DNA of 64,000 nucleotides from Lunatimonas salinarum (GTDB taxonomy: Bacteria > Bacteroidota > Bacteroidia > Cytophagales > Cyclobacteriaceae). Location: positions 1 to 64,000 of the forward strand of contig NZ_JACVCV010000008.1 of NCBI RefSeq assembly GCF_017811155.1, written 5' to 3'. The notes under the pieces were generated by a model. It was not told the DNA's origin, searched no databases, and saw only the letters and a program-made list of their open reading frames with translations. Shown here piece by piece: positions 16,390-26,595 of this stretch; the first letter of the stretch is position 1; every line of letters begins with the position of its first letter. The position numbers and the translations under genes were made by a program.

Positions 16390-18165
16390 TTACCAGCCGG
16401 TGTTCTGACGAACAGCGCTGTACTTCAAGATCTCACTCAGCGGTACTGGACCATAGATCATATGTTCTGCGAAAACCCGATTTTGGACATTGACGATCTG
16501 AAAGTTATTGTTTTCAATTCGCATACCCCGGGCGGGTTCGGTAAGATTCTCATTCCATCTTCTCAAATCCCAGAAGCGGAAACCCTCGAAACAAAGCTCC
16601 AACCGGCGCTCATTTCGGATCAACGCACGCATCGCATCTTGGTCATCTCGAATCGACTCCAGATAGGCATCCCCATTGTTCAGGCCAATCCCGGCCCGTT
16701 GACGGATGGCTTTGATCACATCGTAGGCGGAAAAACCAAACTCGCCAGAACCCATTGGCCCCCAAGCTTCGTTGGCCGCTTCGGCATATATCAGGTAGAG
16801 CTCGGTATATCGGATTCGAGGCATCACGTGCAATTGCCCATTGACAGATACTGGATTGAGGTTTACGTCTTGTCGGAGCAATTTCCGCATATAATACCCC
16901 GTACGCGTAGAAACCTCCACCCTATTGATCCCATCATTGGTTCCACCGTCCGCGGCCGTATTGATCACCTGGCTATTCGGCCCTGCCGTACTCCCATTCC
17001 GAATGATAAAGTGACCAAACCTAGGATCTCTGTTGGCAAATGGATTGGCGGGATCATACGCACTATTGGGATGGTTGATAGGATAACCATCTACGGTAGG
17101 AAATGCATCTACCAGGTTTTGGGTGGGGTTCAGTAATCCATTTCCAAACTGCGTCGGCGGAAAATGAGCGGCTTCCAAATTACTCGAAGGCCCTCCCAAT
17201 GAGGTTCGCCATAGAATTTCCCCGGGATTGACACCCCCGCCCAAATTATTGATTTCGGTTACATTGGTATACCAAGTCAGGCCGTTGGGAGACAATCCGG
17301 CTACCCCTCCATTGAGTCTTAATACTTCCCCCGCATACCTTGCGGCATCCTGCCAAGTAGTGGTATTACCTTGAGTAAAGGCAGGACTGGCGGCCATTAA
17401 TGCAGCCTGTGCCCGAACCGCCCTAGCAATTCGCCCACTCATCAATTGCCTGGCGTCCTCTCCAAATATCCTGTTATAATCATTTCGGTTAGCACCCAAG
17501 AGACGATAGCGCTCGGGCACATCCTCTTCGCTTAGGATGTCTTCGTAATCCAAAGGCAATAGATCGATGGCGGCATCCACATCGGCATATAGCTGCTGCA
17601 TGCATTCCTCGAAGGTGTTTCTGGGAAGATTGAATTCAGAATTCAAATCCTGAGGTTCAGTAAATAGCTGCACGCCCAGCATCTGTCCATCCGCCATGCC
17701 TCCGTGGGCCTGCAAGAGGTGGTACATAAACAGCGCCCGCAGCCCAAGGGCCTCCCCCTTAATCCGGTCGGCAAACATGCGATCCAGCATACTGTTGTTT
17801 ACCGTAAAGGTGACGCTGTCTGCCGTTTCAATCATAAGATTGAGGTACTGAATTGCCGCCTTGGCGTTTCCCCATTGGTTTACGGGATTGTTATCGGCTG
17901 CCCATTGACCACTAGCCATGGTAAAAAAGGCATTGTCCTCGTTGTTGCTTACAGCATCATCGGTGGCCATGTCGTTAAAAGACCAGCCGTTTCGGGGAAT
18001 TCGTGCATATCCATTGATGATCAACCCTTGGGCAAACCGTGGCTCATTGTAACTGCTCTCCAGATCGCGGTTATTCTGAATGGCAGGCTCAAACAAGTCC
18101 GTGCAGGCCGTATGTAGGGTCATGAACAGGGCCATAACTCCGAGTATCGTTATCTTGTTCTTCAT
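16390..18165 (-). CDS. SusD-like xylan-binding lipoprotein (second pair)
   Basis: 591 aa, RagB/SusD family. The lipoprotein signal MKNKITILGVMALFMTLHTAC places the anchor at Cys21. SusD features include the N-terminal helical part (LIINGYARIP...), the TPR-like helices and the C-terminal signature RMRYTELYLIYAEAANE-like block (MPRIRYTELYLIYAEAANEA), RQRAGI and ERRLELCFEGFRFWDLRRW. It lies 12 bp after its SusC partner, the usual SusC/D arrangement, and corresponds to XusD in the xylan locus. It caps the TonB-dependent transporter and captures xylo-oligosaccharides at the cell surface. Confidence 0.93.
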   Translation of the reverse strand: MKNKITILGVMALFMTLHTACTDLFEPAIQNNRDLESSYNEPRFAQGLIINGYARIPRNGWSFNDMATDDAVSNNEDNAFFTMASGQWAADNNPVNQWGNAKAAIQYLNLMIETADSVTFTVNNSMLDRMFADRIKGEALGLRALFMYHLLQAHGGMADGQMLGVQLFTEPQDLNSEFNLPRNTFEECMQQLYADVDAAIDLLPLDYEDILSEEDVPERYRLLGANRNDYNRIFGEDARQLMSGRIARAVRAQAALMAASPAFTQGNTTTWQDAARYAGEVLRLNGGVAGLSPNGLTWYTNVTEINNLGGGVNPGEILWRTSLGGPSSNLEAAHFPPTQFGNGLLNPTQNLVDAFPTVDGYPINHPNSAYDPANPFANRDPRFGHFIIRNGSTAGPNSQVINTAADGGTNDGINRVEVSTRTGYYMRKLLRQDVNLNPVSVNGQLHVMPRIRYTELYLIYAEAANEAWGPMGSGEFGFSAYDVIKAIRQRAGIGLNNGDAYLESIRDDQDAMRALIRNERRLELCFEGFRFWDLRRWNENLTEPARGMRIENNNFQIVNVQNRVFAEHMIYGPVPLSEILKYSAVRQNTGW

Positions 18166-18177
18166 ATCTCTTCCTTG

Positions 18178-21100
18178 TTAAAATTGCGCAGCCAAACCTA
18201 GGTTAAAGAAGTGTGTCTGAGGCGCAGATCCGACGTTCGTCGTCAAGATCTTTCGGTTAGGGCCTAAGGTCAGCAGGTTGGCCCCATTCATGTAGACATC
18301 CATTCCCTTCACGAAGGATCCTCCAAACATGCGTTCCGCGGGAAGCCGATAGGTCACCTGCAACCTAGCCAAATCGAACCGGTCGGTGCTGTACATCCAG
18401 AAATCCGTGTTGCGGAAGTTATTCGCTCCGTTTAGTGTAGTAAGCCGGGGATAGCTAGCTGTTTCAGCCGTCTCGGGAGTCCATCGGTCTCTAACTACCT
18501 CAGAGTATTTACCCTCGCCTGAAATCCAGAAATAGGAATTGTTTCGAAGCGCATGAGCACCGCTTCTCCACATCCCCAAAGCAAAGAAGGTGAGGTTTTT
18601 CCACTTGGCAGTAACATTCAACCCCATGGTCAATGGCGCTCCAAACCACCCTCCTCTACCCAGGAATACTTCGTCCTGTGGCGTGATCCTACCATCGCCG
18701 TTTTGGTCTACATATTTCAAATCACCCGGCGCTACCTCACCAAAAATTTGGGTTGGTGACGACTCTACCTCCGCGGTGCTGCCAAAGAATCCGGCATTCC
18801 GGAGGCCCCAAATGGCATCAAGGGGTCTTCCACTTCTTACCTGATACTCATCTAGCCAGTTTTCGCCCCGCTGCAGCGCCTTGGTGTTATAATAGGTCCC
18901 CACCAAGCCTATATTCAAGTTTACACTCCGAATCCTTTCATTCAGGTTCAAATTGAAATCAAAGCCCGTTCGTTGGTCGCTATTGAAGTTTTCAAATGGG
19001 ATAAAAGAGGAAACTGGAAAACCTGTGGTGAAGTAGGCTGGATAGATATCGGCCCGCTGCACCAATAGGCCGGTCATCCGGCTGATGAATGCGGATCCGT
19101 TAAAATTCAGCTTGTTGTTGAAAAAGGAGCTTTCGATTCCAAAATTGATCTCCTCCCGGCGTGGGAATCTCATCTCTGGATTCGATCCCCTTCGGGAAAT
19201 GGTGGTGATGTTGTTCAACCCGTCCTTCCACGTGTAGAAGACGGTACCATCGCCCTGTTGGGTAAATACCTGTTCGTACATGTAATAATCGACGATATCC
19301 AAGTCCGTGTGGATCACACCGCCGGAAACCGAAAGCAAGAGATTGTTGACTACGGAGGAGTTTTTCAAAAAACCCTCGTTACTGATTCGCCATCCCAGTG
19401 ATCCGGTTGGCGAAAATGCCTGCCGGTTGTTTTCTGGAAGCCTTGCAGAATGCACTACAGCACCGTTAAACTCTGCCAACAAGCGATTTTGATAACTGTA
19501 GCCAATGTGGAGACCCAGGTTGGCATTACTCACCCGATGGTATAATTGGGAAATACCCGTTTGGAATCCCCCGGCGACCAACATCGCGGAAATCTCGTGC
19601 TTGTCGTCGATCACGGTATTGTAGTTCAATTGGGCGGACATGGACAAGGTCTGCTGAAAAGTGCTCCCACTGATATTCTGTGTTCGCGTACTGGCGTCTT
19701 GACCAAATCGGGTAAGGCCTGTAATCAGGTCTTCCCCTGCATAGTTGTTCCACTGAGGCTCGTACACTGCATATTGGTTGTTAAATGCCAATACATAGGA
19801 CGTCTGATAGTCCAATCCAAATCGATAACCAAAGGTCAGTCCTTTTGCAACATTTCTCAGGTCTGCATTCACCCCGGTGTTGAACTGATATTGCCGACTT
19901 GTAAACTGATTGGAGCCTCCCGCATAGATATCTGCTATGGGGTTGGACTGTTCCAGCTGACTTCCGCCCAAAAGGTACTGTCCGTCGATCAGGTGGCTGC
20001 TGTTCTGAATGAAATTTTGCGAGGCCACATCGTCCTCTTCTACCATGGCTACCGGCACCAATGCGGAAAAACGGTTGGGTCGGATATTGGCGGCTCCTTG
20101 CCAATAGTCGGTGTTCACCCCTCTCCCATTGTAGAAAATCACCGCTGCATCGGCGAAACCGGATATGTATTCGGTCAGGTTCATGTCCACATTACCCCGC
20201 ACGTTAAATCGTTCATTCCTGTTTTGCGCTGCTTGTCCAAAGTTGAGCAGAGAACCTTCGGTCATCATGCCCAAGTTGGTGTAATACCTGGCCCGATCGT
20301 TTCCTCCTCCGATCTCTACCGTAGCATCGTGTCTGCTGTAAGCTTTTTGAAGAAAATCCGTGGAGTAGAAATCCAGGTTAGGGTAGCGAAACGGGTTGGA
20401 ACCCGACGCATGGTTGAATATTTCCTCTTGGGAAAACAAGGGCTGCAAGCCATCGTTGGCACGGGCCTCATTAAACAGACTCATGTACTCAGCAGAACCA
20501 AGGTATTTTGGTATCGCCCTCGCAGCATGAACACCTGTATTGGCCCTGACGTTGACCGTCTGCTTACTGACACTGCCTCGCTTGGTGGTAATCATCACCG
20601 CACCCTTGGCCGCTCGGCTTCCGTAAAGTGCAACCGCCGATACGCCTTTTAGAAAAGTGATTTGCTCGATTTCGATCGGCATCACACTCCCAGGATCTCT
20701 TGGGACTCCATCTACCAACACCAGGTATTCATTGTTCCCCCAAATGTTTCCATGAAATCCGGGAGCAAACCCCTCCATGTTATCCAAGGTCCATGTGAAG
20801 TAATTCTTCTCCAGCAGCTCGGGTACATTGACATAGGATATGCCCCCAATCAGGTTTGACTTGTCTTTTACCTGAAAAGCCGTGTTTACCTGCCGTGATT
20901 CCCACTCTGGAAACAAGATGATGTCTTCTGTTTGGCCTGAAACCCTGAGAACCCTGCTCTCAAAACCGGGTGCCTTGAAAATCAGCATGGAGTTGAGCAT
21001 CACCTCTACCTCAAAATTGCCCTGCTGATCTACCTCGCCGATGACCTGTTCATCATCGTTCATTACGACTGCATCGACCAGGGGAACACCCTCCGTATCC

Positions 21101-21207
21101 TTGATCGCAGCCCGTATGCGGATCGTTTGACCTGCCTGTGCCAACGCCAGTGTGTAACTAAGCGTCAGCATCAAAGCCAAAACCCAACTTATATGTTTAA
21201 ATTTCAT
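18178..21207 (-). CDS. SusC-like TonB-dependent transporter (second pair)
   Basis: 1009 aa outer-membrane transporter with a Sec signal (about 1-24, ending TLALAQA). A carboxypeptidase-regulatory-like domain (about 28-95) is followed by a plug domain with the SusC hallmark LVLVDGVPRD and IEQITFLKGVSAVALYGSRAAKGAVMITTKRG, then a 22-strand barrel ending in the aromatic C-terminus (FNLGLAAQF). The usual TonB-box sequence before the plug is less clear than in the first SusC. It corresponds to XusC of the core xylan locus and pairs with the SusD 12 bp downstream. A REP-like element (21230-21311) lies directly before its start. Confidence 0.93.
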   Translation of the reverse strand: MKFKHISWVLALMLTLSYTLALAQAGQTIRIRAAIKDTEGVPLVDAVVMNDDEQVIGEVDQQGNFEVEVMLNSMLIFKAPGFESRVLRVSGQTEDIILFPEWESRQVNTAFQVKDKSNLIGGISYVNVPELLEKNYFTWTLDNMEGFAPGFHGNIWGNNEYLVLVDGVPRDPGSVMPIEIEQITFLKGVSAVALYGSRAAKGAVMITTKRGSVSKQTVNVRANTGVHAARAIPKYLGSAEYMSLFNEARANDGLQPLFSQEEIFNHASGSNPFRYPNLDFYSTDFLQKAYSRHDATVEIGGGNDRARYYTNLGMMTEGSLLNFGQAAQNRNERFNVRGNVDMNLTEYISGFADAAVIFYNGRGVNTDYWQGAANIRPNRFSALVPVAMVEEDDVASQNFIQNSSHLIDGQYLLGGSQLEQSNPIADIYAGGSNQFTSRQYQFNTGVNADLRNVAKGLTFGYRFGLDYQTSYVLAFNNQYAVYEPQWNNYAGEDLITGLTRFGQDASTRTQNISGSTFQQTLSMSAQLNYNTVIDDKHEISAMLVAGGFQTGISQLYHRVSNANLGLHIGYSYQNRLLAEFNGAVVHSARLPENNRQAFSPTGSLGWRISNEGFLKNSSVVNNLLLSVSGGVIHTDLDIVDYYMYEQVFTQQGDGTVFYTWKDGLNNITTISRRGSNPEMRFPRREEINFGIESSFFNNKLNFNGSAFISRMTGLLVQRADIYPAYFTTGFPVSSFIPFENFNSDQRTGFDFNLNLNERIRSVNLNIGLVGTYYNTKALQRGENWLDEYQVRSGRPLDAIWGLRNAGFFGSTAEVESSPTQIFGEVAPGDLKYVDQNGDGRITPQDEVFLGRGGWFGAPLTMGLNVTAKWKNLTFFALGMWRSGAHALRNNSYFWISGEGKYSEVVRDRWTPETAETASYPRLTTLNGANNFRNTDFWMYSTDRFDLARLQVTYRLPAERMFGGSFVKGMDVYMNGANLLTLGPNRKILTTNVGSAPQTHFFNLGLAAQF

Positions 21208-21229
21208 CTTTCTATAATTGATTCTTAAT

Positions 21230-21311
21230 GGTCAGATGGAATCTCGCATGGTTGCCCCGATAGCTATCGTGGCAACCCGGTGTGTGACAGGTATGTCACG
21301 CTCGATTTCAT
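21230..21311 (-). repeat. REP-like intergenic element, copy A
   Basis: The element shares its ends with copy B (15085-15153): GGTCAGATGGAATCTCGCA on one side and GCTCGATTTCAT on the other. The centre holds a strong hairpin, GGTTGCC...GGCAACC (21250-21276), around the palindrome CGATAGCTATCG (21258-21269), plus a second hairpin TGACA-GGTA-TGTCA (about 21285-21298). It fills most of the 137-bp gap between the first SusD and second SusC genes. Confidence 0.75.
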
Positions 21312-21344
21312 CAGTGCTACTTATATCGTTGAATTTGAATTATT

Positions 21345-23249
21345 TTACCAGCCCGGGTTTTGTCTAAACTCAGGGTATAGCGTCACGTCGGAAACTTTCA
21401 GAGGCAGCCAGTAATGCCTATCGGCAAGCGGCCTTTCCAATAGAACCTGCTCTCTAAAATTCAATACCCTCATATCTGCAGGATCCTCTCCCACTTCGGA
21501 CTCAGGTGCGCGGTTGAATTCCATGGACGTTTTTAGCGTATAGGGCCTTTCAATCAATTGCATCCATCGTCTTAGATCGTTGAATCGGTGCCTTTCAAAG
21601 GCCAACTCCACGGCTCTTTCTCTTTTGATTTCTTCGAGGAAAACATCTACCGAAGTCTGGAATTCAGGCAATACACCCGGCATACCGGCTCTTTCGCGGA
21701 TGACGTTTACTGCATCCAAGGCGGTTTTAGTAAAATTGGATGACCTTGCTCCCACGGCGTTATGCCCCATAAGCGCCGCTTCGGCGTACATCAAATACAC
21801 ATCCGCCAGCCTTAGGTAGGGTACGTTCAGATGAAGGGCCGCACCAAAGGCAAACGCATTGTCATACGCATTCGCAGTAAGTGGCACAAACTTCCGATTC
21901 AAATAACCTGTGGGGCTTCCGGAAACCGCTCCACGATAACTACCCCCAGAAAAGAGGTTTGCATATCGGTTGTCCTCTTGGTTTGGCGGCATAGAGCCCT
22001 GCACCACCTGTACCCCATCAAATACGACGCTTTTATAGAATCTCGGATCCCTACCTCTAAACGGGTATTCGGGGTCGTAACCCGATTCGGGATCGGCATT
22101 GCTGACATCCGCAGGCAGGGGATACCCGTTTGCCATACCAAAGTTCCGGTTAACGTAATTTGCCGTAGGGACAAACTTGGTGGCGTCTCCATCCACCACG
22201 ATGGACGGAAAAAACTGCTTGGTGATTCCCCAGTTGGACTGATCGCCAGACCAATAGAGCGACCTGAAAATAGACTCGGTACCACCTGAAAGGGCCCAGT
22301 TCTGACCCATTGTATAAAAAAGGCTATGCCAACGATCAAACGGCATAAGCGCATATTGGGTCTGACCACTTTCTACCAAGTCCAGCAACTCTCCAAATGC
22401 TTCCGCCGATCGACGGCAGAAATCGGCATTGTAAGACCGACTACCGGTTGACTCAAAGTTCATCAACGGGCTTCCGGCATACAACAGGTTCTTGCCTAGG
22501 TAGGCCAAGGCCATAATTTTATTGATCCGGAGTTCGTTCCTTCCCAGCGTCCTTCTTCCTGCGACTGTGTTGTCCCAGTTGATGGGCAACAGATCCGCCG
22601 CTCGTCTCAAGTCCGCTGCCGCTTTTTCGGCACTTTCGTGGTAACTCAACCGCGGTTCGCGCAATTGCTGATCACCAGGGAGAACCCTGTCTATATAGGG
22701 CAAGCCGCCCACGTGCTGAATCAACATAAAGTGGAACCATCCCCTAAAGAACAACAATTGGCCTTCGATCAATGCGCGCTCTTCATCGGTGGCATCCGTC
22801 ATCCGGTCTAGGTTTTCCAAACCCAGATTGGCCTTTCGAATGCCATACCAGGCGAGTGGCCACAGCCCTTTTTGGTGTGGGTTGTCTCCGGTATTGGCGG
22901 ACCACTTGTCCATCCAGCTTGCCTGACCACCGTGACCGGAATGTTCTACCTGCCAGGCCCAGAAATTGCCCCGGTCAAATGCAAATGTCACGTGGAAATT
23001 TCCCGCGGCAGAAACCATCTCATCTTCACCCCAGTTCCAAGAGGATGTCCAATAGCTGGTGGTAAAGTTTGGAACACACTGATACAACTCCTCGGTATAT
23101 CCTTGGAAGTTTTGGAAATTCAAAAACGCCGTTTCTTCAGAAATCACCGACTCCGGTGTTCTCTCCAAATAATCCAAGCAAGAGGTAGTCCCGAGCAACA
23201 AGCATAAGCAGGCCCCGAACACGTATATGTTTTGTTTGATCAATTGCAT
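21345..23249 (-). CDS. SusD-like xylan-binding lipoprotein (first pair)
   Basis: 634 aa, SusD/RagB family; the ATG ending at 23249 is preferred over the adjacent upstream GTG. Lipoprotein signal MQLIKQNIYVFGACLCLLLGTTSC with LDYLERTP after it, the classic SusD N-terminus. Other marks are KANLGLENLDRM, LIEGQLLFFRGWFHFMLIQHVGGLPYID, YLRLADVYLMYAEAAL, VNVIRERAGMPGV and ELAFERHRFNDLRRW. It is 13 bp downstream of the first SusC and corresponds to XusB. It is expected to bind xylan fragments and act as the lid of the SusC channel. Confidence 0.95.
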   Translation of the reverse strand: MQLIKQNIYVFGACLCLLLGTTSCLDYLERTPESVISEETAFLNFQNFQGYTEELYQCVPNFTTSYWTSSWNWGEDEMVSAAGNFHVTFAFDRGNFWAWQVEHSGHGGQASWMDKWSANTGDNPHQKGLWPLAWYGIRKANLGLENLDRMTDATDEERALIEGQLLFFRGWFHFMLIQHVGGLPYIDRVLPGDQQLREPRLSYHESAEKAAADLRRAADLLPINWDNTVAGRRTLGRNELRINKIMALAYLGKNLLYAGSPLMNFESTGSRSYNADFCRRSAEAFGELLDLVESGQTQYALMPFDRWHSLFYTMGQNWALSGGTESIFRSLYWSGDQSNWGITKQFFPSIVVDGDATKFVPTANYVNRNFGMANGYPLPADVSNADPESGYDPEYPFRGRDPRFYKSVVFDGVQVVQGSMPPNQEDNRYANLFSGGSYRGAVSGSPTGYLNRKFVPLTANAYDNAFAFGAALHLNVPYLRLADVYLMYAEAALMGHNAVGARSSNFTKTALDAVNVIRERAGMPGVLPEFQTSVDVFLEEIKRERAVELAFERHRFNDLRRWMQLIERPYTLKTSMEFNRAPESEVGEDPADMRVLNFREQVLLERPLADRHYWLPLKVSDVTLYPEFRQNPGW

Positions 23250-23262
23250 CACTAATCAGCTT

Positions 23263-26200
23263 TTAGAATGACATCGTTAAACCCAGATTTATTCTTCTCA
23301 TCATGGGATAGGCTCCTTCCCATGCCGCGCCGGTTCCAAAATTCGATTCTCTATCATCAGGCATTTTACTCCACACCAACAGGTTGTTGCCATTTAGGAA
23401 GACCCTCAATCCGCCCATTCCGAGTCGCTTGGCACGTAGGGGATTGAAACTGTAGGCGATCTCGGCATTTTTTAACCGAAGAAATGAACCGTCGTAAAGG
23501 TACCTGGCACCGTAGTAGTAGGAAACCGGCGTCAACCACACCGGAAGGGGAGTCCCTGCATCCGGTGTATCTTTTGACCAGTAGGTGCCCTCATCATAAA
23601 CCAAGTTCCGCTGCCCATCCAAATTGGTGAATGGAATACTTCGGGTGACATTGGTTACACCGTAAAACTGCATAAAAAAGGACAGCCCCTTGTATTCTAT
23701 CCCCACGTTGGTATTGTAGGTGTTTTGGGGGATATTGGAAAAGCCATAGGGAGCGGAATCGAAGGCGTCGATAACGCCGTCTCCGTTGAAGTCAAGGATA
23801 TGGTACCCACCTGGAAGCTTCCCTCCGTTGTTTGTATTGTGCGGCGTACTGGCATACACCTCATCCCAGGTATTGTAGAAACCACTATTGATGTGAGACC
23901 TGGCTTGCCCCAATTGAAATCCCGCTTGCTTTTGATAGGCGGGAAGAAATTCCGGATCGTCCCGATTGATGACCACATCGATCGCCCGTGTCAGCGCCAC
24001 GTCAGCCCACATTCTTACCCCGCTGGCATACACTTTATTGAAGCGAAGTTCCACCTCGTATCCGGTGGTCTCCACCCTTCCTAAGTTGGCAGCAGGTGCG
24101 TTTACCCCAAAATAACTGGGAATAGAGCGGTCGCCCGCCATCAAAATATCTACCCGGTTATCCCTGAAGATATCAAAACTTCCATCCAAAAACCCGTTGA
24201 AAAGGCTGAACTCAGTTTTTAGGTTGTATTTGTACACGGTCTCCCAACGCACATTCGGATTACCCAATACATCTTCTCTATACCAGGTAAAGGGGCTGAG
24301 ATCACCTCTCCATCCAACGCTCGTCATGCGGGAATTCCCCCCAAATGCCCACTGATTCATAAAGAGAAACCTTCCTCCGATATTGTCGTCGCCTACCTCT
24401 CCATAGGAGGCGGTCACTTTCAGAAAGTCGATGGGTTTGATGTCTCTCATGAAGTTTTCCTCAGACACCACCCATCCAATACCGCCGGATGAGAAAAACG
24501 CAAAGCGGTAATCGACGCCAAATTTTTCGGAACCATTGTATGCCCCGTTGTATTCAGCCAGGTACTTGTTTTTATAATTGTACACCGCCCGGAAAACCCA
24601 GTCTTCCCGATAACTCGGAATCATGTTCCCGATGGCATCTTCTTGCCGCATCACCAAAGCCATGGCATTCACGTTATGGTGGTTTGCAATGGTGGTGTTG
24701 TAATTTAGCTGTCCCTGATAGAACATCCTTCGCTGCGCCCCTTGCACCGTACCTCCTTGGGTAGTCCAAGCTATAGGCTGAAAAAAGTCGAAGTTGCTGT
24801 TGTCAAAGTTGTTTTTCAGGTTTACCCGGCCGGTGACCGGGTCAATCCACATTTCCTCGGTATTGTTGAACAAGTCGTTGACGCCCCGGCTGTTTTCGGT
24901 AAAGGTGTTATCCAACGCTACCGTGCCGCGGAAATTCAACCCTTTTATGATTTTACCCAAGTCCTGCTCTACCACGATATTGGTGGATAGACTGGTGGTC
25001 GTGATGTTTTCGATCCCTCCAATGGCCAAGACCCGCGCCGAGTTGATCGCCCCAAAATCATCCAATGGGTAATAGCCCCACAAACCGTTCGAATACCTCG
25101 GCATAAATACATCCGGTGGGTTTCTATAGGCCGCACGCCAGAAGTTGGCATCTTCGCTGCCATTCCAAGGCGTCTTGCGCACCCCATATATCCCGCCTAG
25201 ATTGACTTTTAAGAGCGTAGAGGAAGTCAACTGAAAATCCAGGTTGTTACGGAAATTCAGTCGGTTGTAATTGTAACCCGGCTGATAGCCCCTTCCGTTT
25301 TCAAATTCCCGAAATAGGTCGCCCTCGTGTTGGAAGTCAAATGCGGCAAAATACTTGGTGAGCTTGGTGCCTCCGTTGATGGAGAGATTGGCGTTATACG
25401 CCATCGCATAATCATTAAACAGGTAATTCTGCCAATCAATGTTGGGATACCGCTCCGCCTCTGCGAGGTTTGCGGGATCTCGGTATTTTTCGCGTATTCC
25501 TTGAGGAATCATCTGCGACCAAGCCTGCGGACTGGATGTCAATTCCCGCTCAATGGCCCTATTTCGAATTCCTATGGCATCGTAGGCATCCATTTTTCCA
25601 GGCAATTTGGAAGGAGACTTGACGGTACTATTGACCCGGGCAACGATCTCTGCCTTTCCCTCCTTACCCCGTTTGGTAGTCACGATGATCACCCCGTTTG
25701 CCCCTCTGGATCCAAATACCGCCGTGGCAGAAGCATCCTTCAACACAGAAATCGACTCCACGGACCCAATGTCCATGTTGTTGAAAAACTCGGGCCTTTC
25801 AACCCCGTCTACCAGAATCAAGGGGCCGTTGCTATTCCAAGTGTTATTGCCCCGGATCACGATCTGCGGCTGCTCGTCACCGGGCGCACCCGAGCTTTGC
25901 ACAGCGATCAACCCAGGGAGGTTACCTGCAAGCGCCGCCCCCAGGTTAGAAACCCCACCTGTACGCTGCAATACCGTTGCGTTCGTCTGTGACACTGCAC
26001 CGATCAGCGTTTCCTTTCGCTGCTCGCCATACCCGACCACTACAAACTCTTGCAGGGAGGTTTCAGACTCCGCCAGGGCAATGTTATAGACCGATTTACC
26101 GGCTTCTACGACTACCTCTGCAGAAGTGTAGCCAATAAAGCTCACTACCAACACATCCCCGGGCTGGGCGTCGAGCACAAAATCTCCATCGATACCCGTC

Positions 26201-26595
26201 GCTACCCCCCGAGTAGAGCCCTTGATCAGAATGGTGACGCCCGGAAGCGGCATATCGTCCTTCACGTCCGTAACCACCCCCCTGATCTCCTGAAACAAGG
26301 CCTCCTCTCCCACAGAGTTTCCCTGATTGGCTTTCCCTTTCTTAGGCTTCCGCTCTTCCATCGATCCCGCTGCCCGGGATCCACTCCAAGCTTCCGCACT
26401 GCCTTTGTAAATTGGATTGACCTCCCTAGGAGACGGAATCCCGACTCCTTCCACTAGTGCCTCCGAATGGTAAAGATACCCTTCGTCCGGAAAAGCATTT
26501 ACCTGTGTCCACATCAACAGCGCTGCTGAGATGATCGGATAGGCAAAAACCCTTCCCAGGAGGCGGAGACATTCCCTTCGTAATTTTTGTTTCAT
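23263..26595 (-). CDS. SusC-like TonB-dependent transporter (first pair)
   Basis: 1110 aa; first gene of the xylan operon. The N-terminal signal/TM (about 8-35) is followed by an unusual low-complexity linker (about 45-100, rich in K, E, G) before the CarboxypepD_reg-like domain (IRGVVTDVKDDMPLPGVTILIKGSTRG, about 103-180). A TonB box-like FVVVGYGEQRKETLIGAVS and the plug motif NGPLILVDGVERPEF and VESISVLKDASATAVFGSRGANGVIIVTTKRG follow, then the beta-barrel up to RRINLGLTMSF. It imports xylo-oligosaccharides with the SusD partner 13 bp downstream and corresponds to XusA. The long linker may mark a fused or extended N-terminus. Confidence 0.95.
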   Translation of the reverse strand: MKQKLRRECLRLLGRVFAYPIISAALLMWTQVNAFPDEGYLYHSEALVEGVGIPSPREVNPIYKGSAEAWSGSRAAGSMEERKPKKGKANQGNSVGEEALFQEIRGVVTDVKDDMPLPGVTILIKGSTRGVATGIDGDFVLDAQPGDVLVVSFIGYTSAEVVVEAGKSVYNIALAESETSLQEFVVVGYGEQRKETLIGAVSQTNATVLQRTGGVSNLGAALAGNLPGLIAVQSSGAPGDEQPQIVIRGNNTWNSNGPLILVDGVERPEFFNNMDIGSVESISVLKDASATAVFGSRGANGVIIVTTKRGKEGKAEIVARVNSTVKSPSKLPGKMDAYDAIGIRNRAIERELTSSPQAWSQMIPQGIREKYRDPANLAEAERYPNIDWQNYLFNDYAMAYNANLSINGGTKLTKYFAAFDFQHEGDLFREFENGRGYQPGYNYNRLNFRNNLDFQLTSSTLLKVNLGGIYGVRKTPWNGSEDANFWRAAYRNPPDVFMPRYSNGLWGYYPLDDFGAINSARVLAIGGIENITTTSLSTNIVVEQDLGKIIKGLNFRGTVALDNTFTENSRGVNDLFNNTEEMWIDPVTGRVNLKNNFDNSNFDFFQPIAWTTQGGTVQGAQRRMFYQGQLNYNTTIANHHNVNAMALVMRQEDAIGNMIPSYREDWVFRAVYNYKNKYLAEYNGAYNGSEKFGVDYRFAFFSSGGIGWVVSEENFMRDIKPIDFLKVTASYGEVGDDNIGGRFLFMNQWAFGGNSRMTSVGWRGDLSPFTWYREDVLGNPNVRWETVYKYNLKTEFSLFNGFLDGSFDIFRDNRVDILMAGDRSIPSYFGVNAPAANLGRVETTGYEVELRFNKVYASGVRMWADVALTRAIDVVINRDDPEFLPAYQKQAGFQLGQARSHINSGFYNTWDEVYASTPHNTNNGGKLPGGYHILDFNGDGVIDAFDSAPYGFSNIPQNTYNTNVGIEYKGLSFFMQFYGVTNVTRSIPFTNLDGQRNLVYDEGTYWSKDTPDAGTPLPVWLTPVSYYYGARYLYDGSFLRLKNAEIAYSFNPLRAKRLGMGGLRVFLNGNNLLVWSKMPDDRESNFGTGAAWEGAYPMMRRINLGLTMSF

